A stretch of DNA of 50,722 nucleotides. Origin: Marinoscillum sp. Its GTDB lineage: Bacteria; Bacteroidota; Bacteroidia; Cytophagales; Cyclobacteriaceae. The translations under genes and the position numbers were made by a program. The stretch spans positions 1-50,722 of the forward strand of contig JAMWZA010000022.1 in the NCBI GenBank assembly GCA_024305105.1, given 5' to 3'. The notes under the pieces were generated by a model, which saw only the letters and a program-made list of their open reading frames with translations, was not told where the DNA came from and did no database searches. The stretch's first letter is position 1. Each line of letters opens with the position of its first letter. Below are positions 41,704-50,218 of this stretch, piece by piece.

Positions 41704-42285
41704 CTAATTTAATCTTGGGTCCGTAGGATAATTGGAAATCACCTTGAACTTCCCTCCCATATTGTTTAATGCCTCTTTCCACAACTCATCAGGATTCAAC
41801 TCAAAAACCAATTCAGGAGTAGCCTTCTTATAAACAATCCATGATTTAGCCTTTAACTCATCCAACAACTGACCTTCCGACCAACCTGAATAGCCAACAA
41901 AAAATTTCAAATCAGAAGGTTCTACCACTTTCATATTGATTGAACTGACCAAATTCTCAAAATCAATTCCCCAATAAACTCCGTTGACGATTTCCTTATC
42001 TCCGTTGAGCTTGGCTGGGGATTTGTGCAAAAAGTGTAACGTATTTTGTTGCACAGGACCTCCTATGTAAACATCACTTTCAAATCCATCAGTTTCTTCT
42101 ATCAATTCAGAGAGCTGCGATTTCGACGGCTTGTTCAAAACAAAACCAAAAGAGCCGTTTTCATCATGCTCACATAGCAAGATTACTGTCCGCTCAAAGT
42201 TTGGGTCTGGCAAATAGGGTTCTGAGATTAATAAATCTCCTTTCTCTGGTTCTACTAACTTATCTGTCGCAAAATAATCCATCAA
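41704..42285 (-). CDS. yqgE: YqgE/AlgH family protein
   Basis: 193 residues, normal length. The family signature is seen at the start: GDLLISEPYLPDPNFERTVILLCEHDENGSFGFVLNKPS (about 16-54), then the YIGGPVQ motif (about 73-79) and FVGYSGWSEGQL. The biochemical role of this conserved bacterial family is not settled, and some members affect transcription of exopolysaccharide genes. It overlaps miaE by 4 bp. Confidence 0.9.
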   Translation of the reverse strand: MMDYFATDKLVEPEKGDLLISEPYLPDPNFERTVILLCEHDENGSFGFVLNKPSKSQLSELIEETDGFESDVYIGGPVQQNTLHFLHKSPAKLNGDKEIVNGVYWGIDFENLVSSINMKVVEPSDLKFFVGYSGWSEGQLLDELKAKSWIVYKKATPELVFELNPDELWKEALNNMGGKFKVISNYPTDPRLN

Positions 42286-42866
42286 TGCAGTGCAGCTTTA
42301 AGTGGTAAACTACTCAAGACTACCGCCTCATCGGCAGTCATCTCCTTTAATCGTTTATAGACAGCCTCTTCATCAAAATAGTTGAGAGCCATCCGAACAA
42401 ATATTTCTCCATGTTTGGCTTCTGACGCCCACAATTCATGATAAAACTGCTTCAATTTCGGGTCATCCAGCGCTTCATAGACCATTCTAAATCGCTCGGC
42501 ACCTCGTGTTTCCACAAGAGAGGCCAGTAACAATCTATCCATAAACCGCTCCTCTCTGCCATCACGGCACTTATCAAGCAGCTGCTTTACGTAAACATCC
42601 TTTCCAATCTCATGAGTAAGCTGAATCCCTCGCTCTTCCATGATTTGATAGACTGTTTGAAAATGCTCTAACTCCTCTACGGCAGTCTCTATCAATTCAG
42701 GAATAATCTCTACCCTATCCGGATATTTTGCCACAAAGCTCATGGCCATAGCAGAGGCTTTTCGTTCACAATTAGCGTGATCCTTTAAGAACTCATCAAA
42801 ATTACTCATCACAGTGTCTATCCACTCCTGGCTGCTCGATACATCTAAATCAATTCGAAACTTCAT
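42282..42866 (-). CDS. miaE: MiaE-like tRNA 2-methylthio-N6-isopentenyladenosine hydroxylase
   Basis: 194 residues, ferritin-like non-haem diiron protein. Iron ligands are suggested by HANCERKAS (about 31-39), VEELEHFQ (about 68-75), ETRGAERF (about 115-122) and ASEAKHGEI (about 148-156). MiaE hydroxylates the modified adenosine at position 37 of tRNAs and needs O2, which implies an aerobic phase of life. The start lies 20 bp before an AT-rich promoter region shared with divergent pdxH. It is probably co-transcribed with yqgE. Confidence 0.85.
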   Translation of the reverse strand: MKFRIDLDVSSSQEWIDTVMSNFDEFLKDHANCERKASAMAMSFVAKYPDRVEIIPELIETAVEELEHFQTVYQIMEERGIQLTHEIGKDVYVKQLLDKCRDGREERFMDRLLLASLVETRGAERFRMVYEALDDPKLKQFYHELWASEAKHGEIFVRMALNYFDEEAVYKRLKEMTADEAVVLSSLPLKAALH

Positions 42867-42944
42867 AAAAGAAAAATCTTTTCATCGTGATCATCAGTTA
42901 TATGATTGTCAATCAATAGACCACTAATATCTTAATCTAATCGA

Positions 42945-42952
42945 TAACTTTG
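42945..42952 (+). promoter_or_regulatory. probable -7 promoter box for pdxH
   Basis: TAACTTTG matches the TAnnTTTG -7 consensus of Bacteroidota primary-sigma promoters. It lies 58 bp upstream of the pdxH ATG. A -33 TTG element at proper spacing is not obvious, so the call is tentative. Confidence 0.4.
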
Positions 42953-43010
42953 GTTCTGAAACAAATAAAGCAATTTTAAACCTTAATCGGGCACTAAAAT
43001 TAAACGAAGT

Positions 43011-43652
43011 ATGAGCATAGATTTAGCCTCATTACGTAAGGAATACTCGAAAGCAAGTCTGGACCTTGATTCAGTTGCTGATTCTCCTATTGAGCAATTT
43101 CAAAAATGGTTTAGCGAGGCGCAAAAAGGTGAACTCACTGAACCCAACGCCATGGTTCTCAGTACCGCTAGCTCTGCAGGCAGCATCACTCAACGAACGG
43201 TATTACTCAAAGCCTTTGACGAAAAGGGGTTTGTCTTTTATACGAATTACAAAAGCCGCAAAGCCCAGCAAATGGAAGATAATAACCGTGTCTCCATCTT
43301 ATTCCCCTGGTATCAGCTAGAGCGTCAGATAGCTGTGACAGGCGTGGCTGAAAAAGTGAGCACTGCTGAATCAGTCAAATACTTCATGAGCCGCCCATTC
43401 AATAGCCAGCTTGGTGCCTGGGTATCTCAGCAAAGTCAGGTGATTACCTCTAGAAACATCCTGGAGGTGAAGCTCAACGAAATGAAAGAGAAATTCAAGG
43501 AAGGCAAAATACCTCTTCCAGACTTTTGGGGTGGATATCGAATTATTCCCGATACCATTGAGTTTTGGCAAGGAAGACCAAGCAGACTTCACGATCGCAT
43601 CCTCTACACAATTGAAAACAACTCCTGGACCAAAAAAAGACTCTCTCCTTGA
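43011..43652 (+). CDS. pdxH: pyridoxamine/pyridoxine 5'-phosphate oxidase
   Basis: 213 residues, standard length. Motifs: the N-terminal SLRKEYSKASLD, PNAMVLSTASSAGSITQRTVLLKAFDEKGFVFYTN (FMN/PLP site), VTGVAEKVS, and the C-terminal FWQGRPSRLHDR signature. It oxidises PNP/PMP to pyridoxal 5'-phosphate with O2. The stop overlaps the TTG start of the glycosyltransferase gene (TTGA). It is transcribed away from miaE-yqgE, with a -7-like box at 42945. Confidence 0.95.
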   Translation: MSIDLASLRKEYSKASLDLDSVADSPIEQFQKWFSEAQKGELTEPNAMVLSTASSAGSITQRTVLLKAFDEKGFVFYTNYKSRKAQQMEDNNRVSILFPWYQLERQIAVTGVAEKVSTAESVKYFMSRPFNSQLGAWVSQQSQVITSRNILEVKLNEMKEKFKEGKIPLPDFWGGYRIIPDTIEFWQGRPSRLHDRILYTIENNSWTKKRLSP

Positions 43653-44872
43653 GTAAAAACACTTACCTGGAACGCTACATCTGGCCTCAAGAAGCACTTC
43701 CTCAAGGATTTGATTCTAACCCGGACATGATCGTGGTAATACCCTGTTACAATGAACCAAACATAAGCAAGGCTCTTAACGCGCTACATTCCTGTTACGA
43801 ACCACCGGTAAATGTGGCTATTCTTGTTGTTGTCAATCAATCGGAACTAGCTGAGCCTGCAATTCACAAGCAAAACGAATTAAGTGTACACCAAGCCAAT
43901 ATTGTTCCAACAAAATACGAGCAGCAAGTAATTCAAGTTGATCTTCCCAAAAAACATGCTGGTGTCGGTCTGGCAAGAAAAATTGGCATGGATGAAGCAA
44001 TAAGGTGTTTTGAGCAACAACAAAAGGATGGCATCATCATCTGTTATGACGCTGACTGTACTTGCCGACCCGACTATCTCCAATCCATATGGACTAACTA
44101 TGACAGGAATAAATTAAATCTGGGCCTGGTCCATTACGAGCATGATCTTGATGGTCCAAATGAAGAAGGTATCATTAACTATGAGCTTTACCTCCGTTAT
44201 TATAACAATGGACTGAGAGTAGCTGATTATCCATTTGCGGTACAGACGTTAGGATCGTGTATTACTGTCCGCAGTAGTGTCTATCAAAAGCAAGGAGGGA
44301 TGAACCGTAGAAAAGCAGGTGAAGACTTCTATTTCATTCATAAATGTATGCCACTTGAATTTGTCGGTGAGATCAATGACACCTGTATTTACCCATCGGA
44401 TCGAATATCGGATCGAGTGCCTTTCGGTACTGGGCACGCCATCAATCGTTATTTCGAAGATCGAGATGAGTCCTATCCGGTATATCACTACCGCACATTT
44501 GAAGACTTAAAATACATCAACATCAATCTGAATGATCTATGGAAAACTGGCACGTTAACTGCCCTTCCGGAAAGTATTGTTCGTTTCTACTGGGAAAATT
44601 CCTTTGACGACTCGCTAAAAAAGATAAGAGATCAGGCCGGGAGTATGCAGAACTTCAAACAGCGATATTACGCCTGGTGGGATGGATTTCGGGTATTGAA
44701 GTTTATTCATTTTTGCCGAGATCATCACTATCAAAAAATCCCACTAACTGAAGCGCTAAACTGGTTAGACGATCAACTAATGGGACTTGAATTTAAAAGA
44801 GATGACAAACGAACTCAATTGGAAAAACTGAGACGATTTGACCAACAACAAGACTTCTATGTCAAATTATAA
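43649..44872 (+). CDS. glycosyltransferase family 2-like protein
   Basis: 407 residues from a TTG that overlaps the pdxH stop. GT-A fold features: MIVVIPCYNEPNISKALNAL near residues 27-46, GLARKIGMDEAI, the DxD-like metal site CYDADCTCRPDYL (about 131), LGSCITVRSSVYQKQGGMN and AGEDFYFIHKC (acceptor-side ED). There are no membrane helices, so it is cytosolic. The substrate is unknown. The C-terminal 120 residues (YWENSFDDSLKKIRDQAG onward) are helical and not part of the core fold. Its 3' end overlaps the convergent bshB1 gene by 16 bp. Confidence 0.8.
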   Translation: MSKNTYLERYIWPQEALPQGFDSNPDMIVVIPCYNEPNISKALNALHSCYEPPVNVAILVVVNQSELAEPAIHKQNELSVHQANIVPTKYEQQVIQVDLPKKHAGVGLARKIGMDEAIRCFEQQQKDGIIICYDADCTCRPDYLQSIWTNYDRNKLNLGLVHYEHDLDGPNEEGIINYELYLRYYNNGLRVADYPFAVQTLGSCITVRSSVYQKQGGMNRRKAGEDFYFIHKCMPLEFVGEINDTCIYPSDRISDRVPFGTGHAINRYFEDRDESYPVYHYRTFEDLKYININLNDLWKTGTLTALPESIVRFYWENSFDDSLKKIRDQAGSMQNFKQRYYAWWDGFRVLKFIHFCRDHHYQKIPLTEALNWLDDQLMGLEFKRDDKRTQLEKLRRFDQQQDFYVKL

Positions 44873-45579
44873 AGATCTTTCACACCAATAAAGTCTTTGG
44901 TAACGAATCCCTCGGCATACTTTACACCTATCCGATGACCGTATTCAATTGCTCTCGCCTCCACCATTTTCATGAATTCTGGCTTAGCAATGTATGTTTC
45001 CGGTTCTTTACTGTCTGGATCAAAGAATTGACTTTTGTAAGCCTTAATAGCTTCCATTTTCCGATCCTGAGAATTGGAAATATCTACAAAAAAACTTGGC
45101 TCAATTGATGTGCTCTGAATGACATAATAGACCTTTTTAGGTCTCCAGGGCTTCTGCGGATCCCCTTCAGAGTTAACCGTTTCGATCTTAGCCAATCCAG
45201 CTTTAAAGCAAGCATCTTCTACCAACTGAGATCCCCGAGCATGATCCGGATGACGATCATAAATGGTATTCGTGATCACAATATCCGGTTGGTATTTACG
45301 AATTTTCTGGATGAGTTTCACTTGATGTGCTTTGTCATTGACAAAGAATGCATCTTCAAACTCCATGTTTTCACGGACCGATAGTCCCATTACTTTACCT
45401 GCTTCTGTAGCTTCATCCTGACGCAACTCTGGCGTACCACGAGTACCCATTTCTCCTCGAGTGAGGTCAAGAACACCTGTAGTATAACCACGGTCTTTAT
45501 GCGCAATTAAGGTTCCAGCACAAGACAACTCTACGTCATCCGGATGTGCTGCTATGGCTAGAATATTAATTTTCATCAC
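44857..45579 (-). CDS. bshB1: N-acetylglucosaminyl-malate deacetylase of bacillithiol synthesis
   Basis: 240 residues (a second Met is at 45576). LmbE/PIG-L fold with zinc motif AAHPDDVE (His12, Asp14/Asp15) and the third ligand in DRHPDHARGS. MGTRGTPELRQDEA and AYKSQF are characteristic of BshB1. It deacetylates GlcNAc-malate before cysteine ligation, making the low-molecular-weight thiol bacillithiol. Thioredoxin reductase lies just upstream in the same direction, separated by a terminator, so the pair may share a thiol-redox theme without being co-transcribed. Confidence 0.92.
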   Translation of the reverse strand: MMKINILAIAAHPDDVELSCAGTLIAHKDRGYTTGVLDLTRGEMGTRGTPELRQDEATEAGKVMGLSVRENMEFEDAFFVNDKAHQVKLIQKIRKYQPDIVITNTIYDRHPDHARGSQLVEDACFKAGLAKIETVNSEGDPQKPWRPKKVYYVIQSTSIEPSFFVDISNSQDRKMEAIKAYKSQFFDPDSKEPETYIAKPEFMKMVEARAIEYGHRIGVKYAEGFVTKDFIGVKDLYNLT

Positions 45580-45605
45580 AAAAAAAGTCCCGAGATTATC
45601 GGGAC
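45580..45605 (-). terminator. Rho-independent terminator of trxB
   Basis: GTCCCGA (45587-45593), 5-nt loop, TCGGGAC (45599-45605), with seven A residues at 45580-45586 that become the U tract of the leftward transcript. It directly abuts the bshB1 start codon, so it must be partly read through or bshB1 has a promoter inside this short region. Confidence 0.8.
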
Positions 45606-45631
45606 CTTATCTATTTCTATTTTTTGAACAA

Positions 45632-46588
45632 TCAAACAGCAGCCTCCTGCATTTCAACCTCTTTTTCAGCGATAAATCGCTCTGCATCCAAGGCTCCCAT
45701 ACAGCCACTACCAGCCGCGGTTACTGCCTGACGGTAATTTTTATCCTGGGCATCACCGGTAGCAAATACGCCGGGAACATTCGTTTTGGAAGTTCCTGGA
45801 ATCGTCTTGATATAACCAGCATCATCCATATCAATATAATCTTTAAAAATGTCTGTATTAGGCTTATGACCGATGGCGACAAAGAACCCCTGTACAGGTA
45901 GCTCTCTTTCCTCACCAGTCTCTGTATTTCTCACTTTTACGCCATTCACCTCATCGTCTCCTTGTACCTCTACAGTTTCGGTATTCCAAAGCACTTCGAT
46001 GTTTGGCGCGTTCATTACTCGCTGTTGCATGATTTTGCTGGCACGCATCTCATCACGCCTTACCAGCATGTATACTTTACTAACAAGCTTGGAAAGGTAG
46101 GTTGCTTCTTCCGCAGCTGTATCACCAGCACCTACAATTGCCACATCCTGACCTCTAAAGAAGAATCCATCACACACTGCACAGGCAGAGACACCTCGCC
46201 CATTCAGTCTTTGCTCGCTTTCTAATCCTAACCATTTTGCTGATGCTCCTGTAGAAATGATAACAGATTCTGCTTCTATTTCTTCTTTGTTATCGACGGT
46301 GACCTTGTGTGGCCATCCAGAAAAATCCGCACCAGTAATCATTCCGCTTCTGATATCCGTACCAAATCGCTCGGCTTGCTTTTGGAAATCAACCATCATT
46401 TGTGGTCCCATGATCCCATCGGGATATCCAGGATAATTTTCTACATCGGTTGTAATTGTCAACTGGCCACCAGGCTGACCTCCCTGGTACAATACTGGTT
46501 TCATGCCTGCTCTAGCAGCATAAATTGCTGCAGTAAAACCTGCTGGACCTGAACCAACGATTAAAACTTTTACTCTCTCTTTAGCCAT
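45632..46588 (-). CDS. trxB: thioredoxin reductase
   Basis: 318 residues. FAD motif VLIVGSGPAGFTAAIYAARAG (9-29), redox-active Cys136-AV-Cys139 (CAVCDG), NADPH motif GAGDTAAEEA, and the C-terminal FATGDAQD/YRQAVTAAGSGCMGALDAE. It transfers electrons from NADPH to thioredoxin. It lies 100 bp after rpoD and is followed by a strong terminator. An inverted repeat lies 30 bp upstream of its start (46618-46649). Confidence 0.95.
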   Translation of the reverse strand: MAKERVKVLIVGSGPAGFTAAIYAARAGMKPVLYQGGQPGGQLTITTDVENYPGYPDGIMGPQMMVDFQKQAERFGTDIRSGMITGADFSGWPHKVTVDNKEEIEAESVIISTGASAKWLGLESEQRLNGRGVSACAVCDGFFFRGQDVAIVGAGDTAAEEATYLSKLVSKVYMLVRRDEMRASKIMQQRVMNAPNIEVLWNTETVEVQGDDEVNGVKVRNTETGEERELPVQGFFVAIGHKPNTDIFKDYIDMDDAGYIKTIPGTSKTNVPGVFATGDAQDKNYRQAVTAAGSGCMGALDAERFIAEKEVEMQEAAV

Positions 46589-46617
46589 TATTTGATCTTA
46601 TTTTTCAATTCTCTCTA

Positions 46618-46649
46618 TGATACAACGCACAAGTGTCCATATTGTATCA
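46618..46649. promoter_or_regulatory. inverted repeat upstream of trxB
   Basis: TGATACAA (46618-46625) and TTGTATCA (46642-46649) form a perfect 8-bp dyad with a 16-nt spacer, followed on the + strand by a run of A (46649-46656). It lies between rpoD and trxB, 30 bp before the trxB start. It may be an operator, or a weak terminator for rpoD transcripts read rightward only, which would not help rpoD. The role is undecided. Confidence 0.4.
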
Positions 46650-46688
46650 AAAAAAACACCAGAATGGTTCAAAGTGTCAGATTGGCTA

Positions 46689-47552
46689 CTATCCCAAATA
46701 AATTTTCAGTGATTTAGACTTAGAAGCATGACGTAATCGTCTGATTGCTTTCTCCTTGATTTGTCTCACACGCTCACGGGTTAGGCCGAACTTATCTCCA
46801 ATCTCCTCCAATGTTAATGCATGACTCCCATTTAATCCAAAATAAAAGGAAACAACGTCCGACTCTCTTGATGTAAGTGTCGATAATGCGCGTTGAACTT
46901 CAATACACAAAGAATCTGAAAGCAACACATTATCTGGTGTATCCTCCAATTCATCTTCTAAAACATCAAGGAGACTACTCTCTTCGCCACCAGCAAAAGG
47001 TGCATCCATCGAGACGTGCCTTCCCGAAATCTTGATGGTGTCAATTACCTCGTCTTCTGTAATCTCCAGAAACTCTGCCAATTCGTCAGGAGTTGGCTCC
47101 CTTTCGAATTTCTGCTCCAATTCTGAGAACGATTTTGACACTTTATTCAATGAGCCAACCCGGTTCAACGGGAGCCGTACAATTCTGGACTGTTCTGCTA
47201 ATGCCTGTAAAATGGACTGTCTAATCCACCATACAGCATAGGATATAAATTTAAAGCCGCGCGTTTCATCGAAACGTTGCGCGGCTTTAATTAATCCTAG
47301 ATTTCCTTCGTTGATTAAATCTCCAAGGGTCAATCCTTGGTTTTGATATTGTTTAGCTACTGATACCACAAACCTGAGGTTTGCTTTCGTTAACTTCTCA
47401 AGAGCCAATTCATCGCCCTCTCGAATTTTCTGAGCAAGTATTACTTCTTCCTCAGCGGTGATCAGTTCTACTCTACCAATTTCTTGCAAATACCTATCGA
47501 GGGATTCACTCTCCCGGTTGGTTATTTGCTTACTGATTTTGAGTTGTCTCAT
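46689..47552 (-). CDS. rpoD: primary RNA polymerase sigma factor (RpoD/SigA, short Bacteroidota type)
   Basis: 287 residues: no region 1.1, then region 1.2/2.1 ([20 protein letters not shown]), region 2.3-2.4 with [29 protein letters not shown], region 3 ([21 protein letters not shown]) and region 4 ([30 protein letters not shown]). The lack of region 1.1 and the length are standard for the phylum's primary sigma factor, which recognises TTTG/TAnnTTTG promoters. It lies 63 bp after pnp on the same strand. This gene is one of the best phylum markers in the window. Confidence 0.95.
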   Translation of the reverse strand: MRQLKISKQITNRESESLDRYLQEIGRVELITAEEEVILAQKIREGDELALEKLTKANLRFVVSVAKQYQNQGLTLGDLINEGNLGLIKAAQRFDETRGFKFISYAVWWIRQSILQALAEQSRIVRLPLNRVGSLNKVSKSFSELEQKFEREPTPDELAEFLEITEDEVIDTIKISGRHVSMDAPFAGGEESSLLDVLEDELEDTPDNVLLSDSLCIEVQRALSTLTSRESDVVSFYFGLNGSHALTLEEIGDKFGLTRERVRQIKEKAIRRLRHASKSKSLKIYLG

Positions 47553-47615
47553 TTAACGGTGATTTGTTGCGGCTGAAAACACGTTCAACCAATGGTCTAT
47601 CACCTCTAAATTTAA

Positions 47616-49757
47616 CTAGCTTTCTTCTTTCTTTTCCGGTTTAGGCAATAAAACTTTTCTTGACAAGCGGTATTTACCAGTTTTCTTATCGATTTCAATA
47701 AGCTTAACCTTAATTTCTTCGCCTACCTCTAAAACCTCTTCTACCTTCTCTACACGCTCCCATTTGATTTCAGAAATGTGAAGCAATCCATCCTTACCAG
47801 GAAGAACTTCAACAAATGCTCCGAATGGCATGATTGCTTTTACCTTACCTTCATAGACTTCTCCTACTTCAGGAACAGCAACAATCGCTTTGATACGTCC
47901 CAATGCGTCATCCAAAGCTGTCTTATCTGCCGCAAACACACTTACCAATCCACCTTTCTCGGTTTCTTCGATGTTTACAGTAGCACCTGATTCTCTTTGG
48001 ATTTCCTGAATAATCTTACCGCCAGGCCCAATCACTGCACCAATCATATCTCGCTCAATGTTCAACTGAACTAATCTTGGCGCATTCTCCTTCATCTCAT
48101 CTCTTGGCTCAGCAAGGGTCGATCTCATTTCGTTCAAAATGTGCGCTCTGCCTTTGTTGGCTTGTGCCAATGCTTCTTTCAGCACATCGTATGACAGCCC
48201 ATCGATTTTGATATCCATCTGACATGCGGTAATACCCTTGTCAGTTCCAGTTACTTTGAAGTCCATGTCACCAAGGTGATCTTCGTCTCCAAGAATATCT
48301 GAAAGCACTGCATAGCGGCCTGTTTCGCTATCAGAGATCATCCCCATAGCAATACCTGAAACCGGACTCTTTATTTTAATACCTGCATCCATCAACGCCA
48401 ATGCGCCAGCACATACAGTTGCCATAGACGATGAGCCATTTGACTCCAGAATATCTGAAACGATACGAATGGTATATGGACTATCTTCCATAGGCAACAT
48501 TGGCTTCAATGCTCTCATAGCAAGGTTACCGTGACCTACTTCTCTTCTTCCCGGCCCTCTATTTGGTCTAACTTCTCCAGTAGAGAAACCTGGGAAATTA
48601 TAGTGAAGGATGAATTTGTTATAGCCAGAGTGAATCGCTCCGTCAACCATTTGCTCATCCATTTTCGAACCGAGTGTGACGGTCGTCAATGACTGAGTTT
48701 CTCCTCTCGTAAAGACTGCTGACCCGTGTGCTCTTGGCAACACATCCACTTCGCTCCAGATAGGTCTTACTTCATCCAAATCTCTTCCATCCAGACGCTT
48801 CTTAGTATCCAGCACGCAGTTTCTTACTGCATCTTTTTGCACGTCATGGAAATATTTCTTTAAAAGGAAGCCATTAAGTTCTTCCAATTCTTCTTCTGAA
48901 TACTGCTCTAAGAACGTGTCTTTAACAGCAGCAAACGCTTCGCTTCGTTCTGTTTTGTCTGCAGAGCCCTTTTTAGCTATTTCGTAGCACTGATCGTAAC
49001 ACTCCTTACGGATTTTCGCTTCGAACTCTTCGTCCTTTGGTTCGTGATCGTACGTTCGCTTTTCCGTAGCTCCTACTTCCTGAGCTAATTCGACCTGTGC
49101 CTGACATTGTACTTTGATTGCTTCGTGAGCCACCTTGATACCCTCTAGCATCTCGTCCTCACCCACTTCTTGCGACTCACCCTCTACCATCATGATGTTG
49201 TCCATAGATCCAGCAACGATCAGGTCGAGTACTGCCTCTTCCACATCCGCGGGTGCAGGGTTTACAATGTACTCCTCACCTTTCTTGACCACTCTCACTT
49301 CGGAGATAGGTCCATCAAAAGGAATATCAGATACTGACAAAGCAGCTGAAGCCGCTAACGCCGCAAGTGCATCAGGTAGCACATTCGGATCTGCAGAAAT
49401 AAGTGAAATCATCACCTGAGTATCTGCATGGTAGTCAGATGGAAACAATGGTCTAAGCGCTCTATCTACCAAACGACAGATGAGTACTTCATAATCAGAT
49501 AACCTTCCTTCTCTTTTCAAAAATCCACCAGGAATCTTTCCTGCTGATGCAAACTTCTCTTGGTAGTCTACAGAAAGTGGAAGAAAGTCAACGCCTTCTT
49601 TTGCTTCTTTACTTGAAACAACTGTAGCTAAAAGCATGGTATCACCCATTCTTACAACCACAGAACCGTCAGCTTGCTTGGCCAGGCGACCAGTCTCGAT
49701 AGACATTTCTCTACCATCAGCCAACGTAAATTTTTTAACCGTGTATTGAGGCTTCAT
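47616..49757 (-). CDS. pnp: polyribonucleotide nucleotidyltransferase (PNPase)
   Basis: 713 residues, standard length. Order: RNase PH domain 1 (about 1-145), helical linker, RNase PH domain 2 (about 320-550, [14 protein letters not shown] and [17 protein letters not shown]), KH domain ([17 protein letters not shown], about 570) and S1 domain ([20 protein letters not shown], about 632), followed by a charged tail. It degrades RNA 3'-5' phosphorolytically and is part of RNA turnover. It follows rpsO (117 bp) as in many bacteria, with rpoD after it. Confidence 0.97.
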   Translation of the reverse strand: MKPQYTVKKFTLADGREMSIETGRLAKQADGSVVVRMGDTMLLATVVSSKEAKEGVDFLPLSVDYQEKFASAGKIPGGFLKREGRLSDYEVLICRLVDRALRPLFPSDYHADTQVMISLISADPNVLPDALAALAASAALSVSDIPFDGPISEVRVVKKGEEYIVNPAPADVEEAVLDLIVAGSMDNIMMVEGESQEVGEDEMLEGIKVAHEAIKVQCQAQVELAQEVGATEKRTYDHEPKDEEFEAKIRKECYDQCYEIAKKGSADKTERSEAFAAVKDTFLEQYSEEELEELNGFLLKKYFHDVQKDAVRNCVLDTKKRLDGRDLDEVRPIWSEVDVLPRAHGSAVFTRGETQSLTTVTLGSKMDEQMVDGAIHSGYNKFILHYNFPGFSTGEVRPNRGPGRREVGHGNLAMRALKPMLPMEDSPYTIRIVSDILESNGSSSMATVCAGALALMDAGIKIKSPVSGIAMGMISDSETGRYAVLSDILGDEDHLGDMDFKVTGTDKGITACQMDIKIDGLSYDVLKEALAQANKGRAHILNEMRSTLAEPRDEMKENAPRLVQLNIERDMIGAVIGPGGKIIQEIQRESGATVNIEETEKGGLVSVFAADKTALDDALGRIKAIVAVPEVGEVYEGKVKAIMPFGAFVEVLPGKDGLLHISEIKWERVEKVEEVLEVGEEIKVKLIEIDKKTGKYRLSRKVLLPKPEKKEES

Positions 49758-49823
49758 AAAATGTTGAGTATTAAATAGTGATAAGGAGCCTCTCTAGTTA
49801 CTTTTTTCTTTAGGCGCCTTAGA

Positions 49824-49857
49824 TAAAAAAAGGGAATCCTGAGTTGAATTCCCCTTA
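49824..49857 (-). terminator. Rho-independent terminator between rpsO and pnp
   Basis: AAGGGAAT (49830-49837) pairs with ATTCCCCTT (49848-49856; one bulge), with an A run at 49825-49831 giving the U tract leftward. AGGCGCCT, a perfect 8-bp palindrome, stands just beyond (49812-49819). The hairpin may separate rpsO from pnp or act in pnp leader control. Confidence 0.65.
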
Positions 49858-49874
49858 TAAAATTGTCTTCAAAA

Positions 49875-50144
49875 TTACTTACGGATACCTAGTTCCGCTA
49901 TGATGCTTCTGTATCGCTCGATATCCTTTTTATAAAGGTAATCAAGCAATCTTCTTCTCTTACCTACCAACTTCATCAAGCCCAATCGCGTCGCGTGATC
50001 CTGCTTGTTTGCTTTTAAATGCTCAGTGAGGTGGTTGATACGGTGCGTAAAAAGAGCGATTTGTCCTTCAGCCGAACCTGTATCCTCTTTACCACTTCCG
50101 TATTTGGTGAAGAATTCTTCTTTCTTTTCCTTCGTTAAATACAT
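49875..50144 (-). CDS. rpsO: 30S ribosomal protein S15
   Basis: 89 residues, the universal length. Motifs: GSGKEDTGSAEGQIALFTHRINHLTEHLK, the 16S rRNA-binding HDH-like ATRLGLMKLVGKRRRLLDYL, and the C-terminal YRSIIAELGIRK. It binds the central domain of 16S rRNA early in 30S assembly. Gene order rpsO-pnp is conserved in many bacteria. Confidence 0.97.
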   Translation of the reverse strand: MYLTKEKKEEFFTKYGSGKEDTGSAEGQIALFTHRINHLTEHLKANKQDHATRLGLMKLVGKRRRLLDYLYKKDIERYRSIIAELGIRK

Positions 50145-50218
50145 TCTTTCGTTTTCTCTTGTTGTCCCTTAAAATCAAAGCGCAAATTTAGAGCCCTTTC
50201 TATTTAAAAGCAATAATA

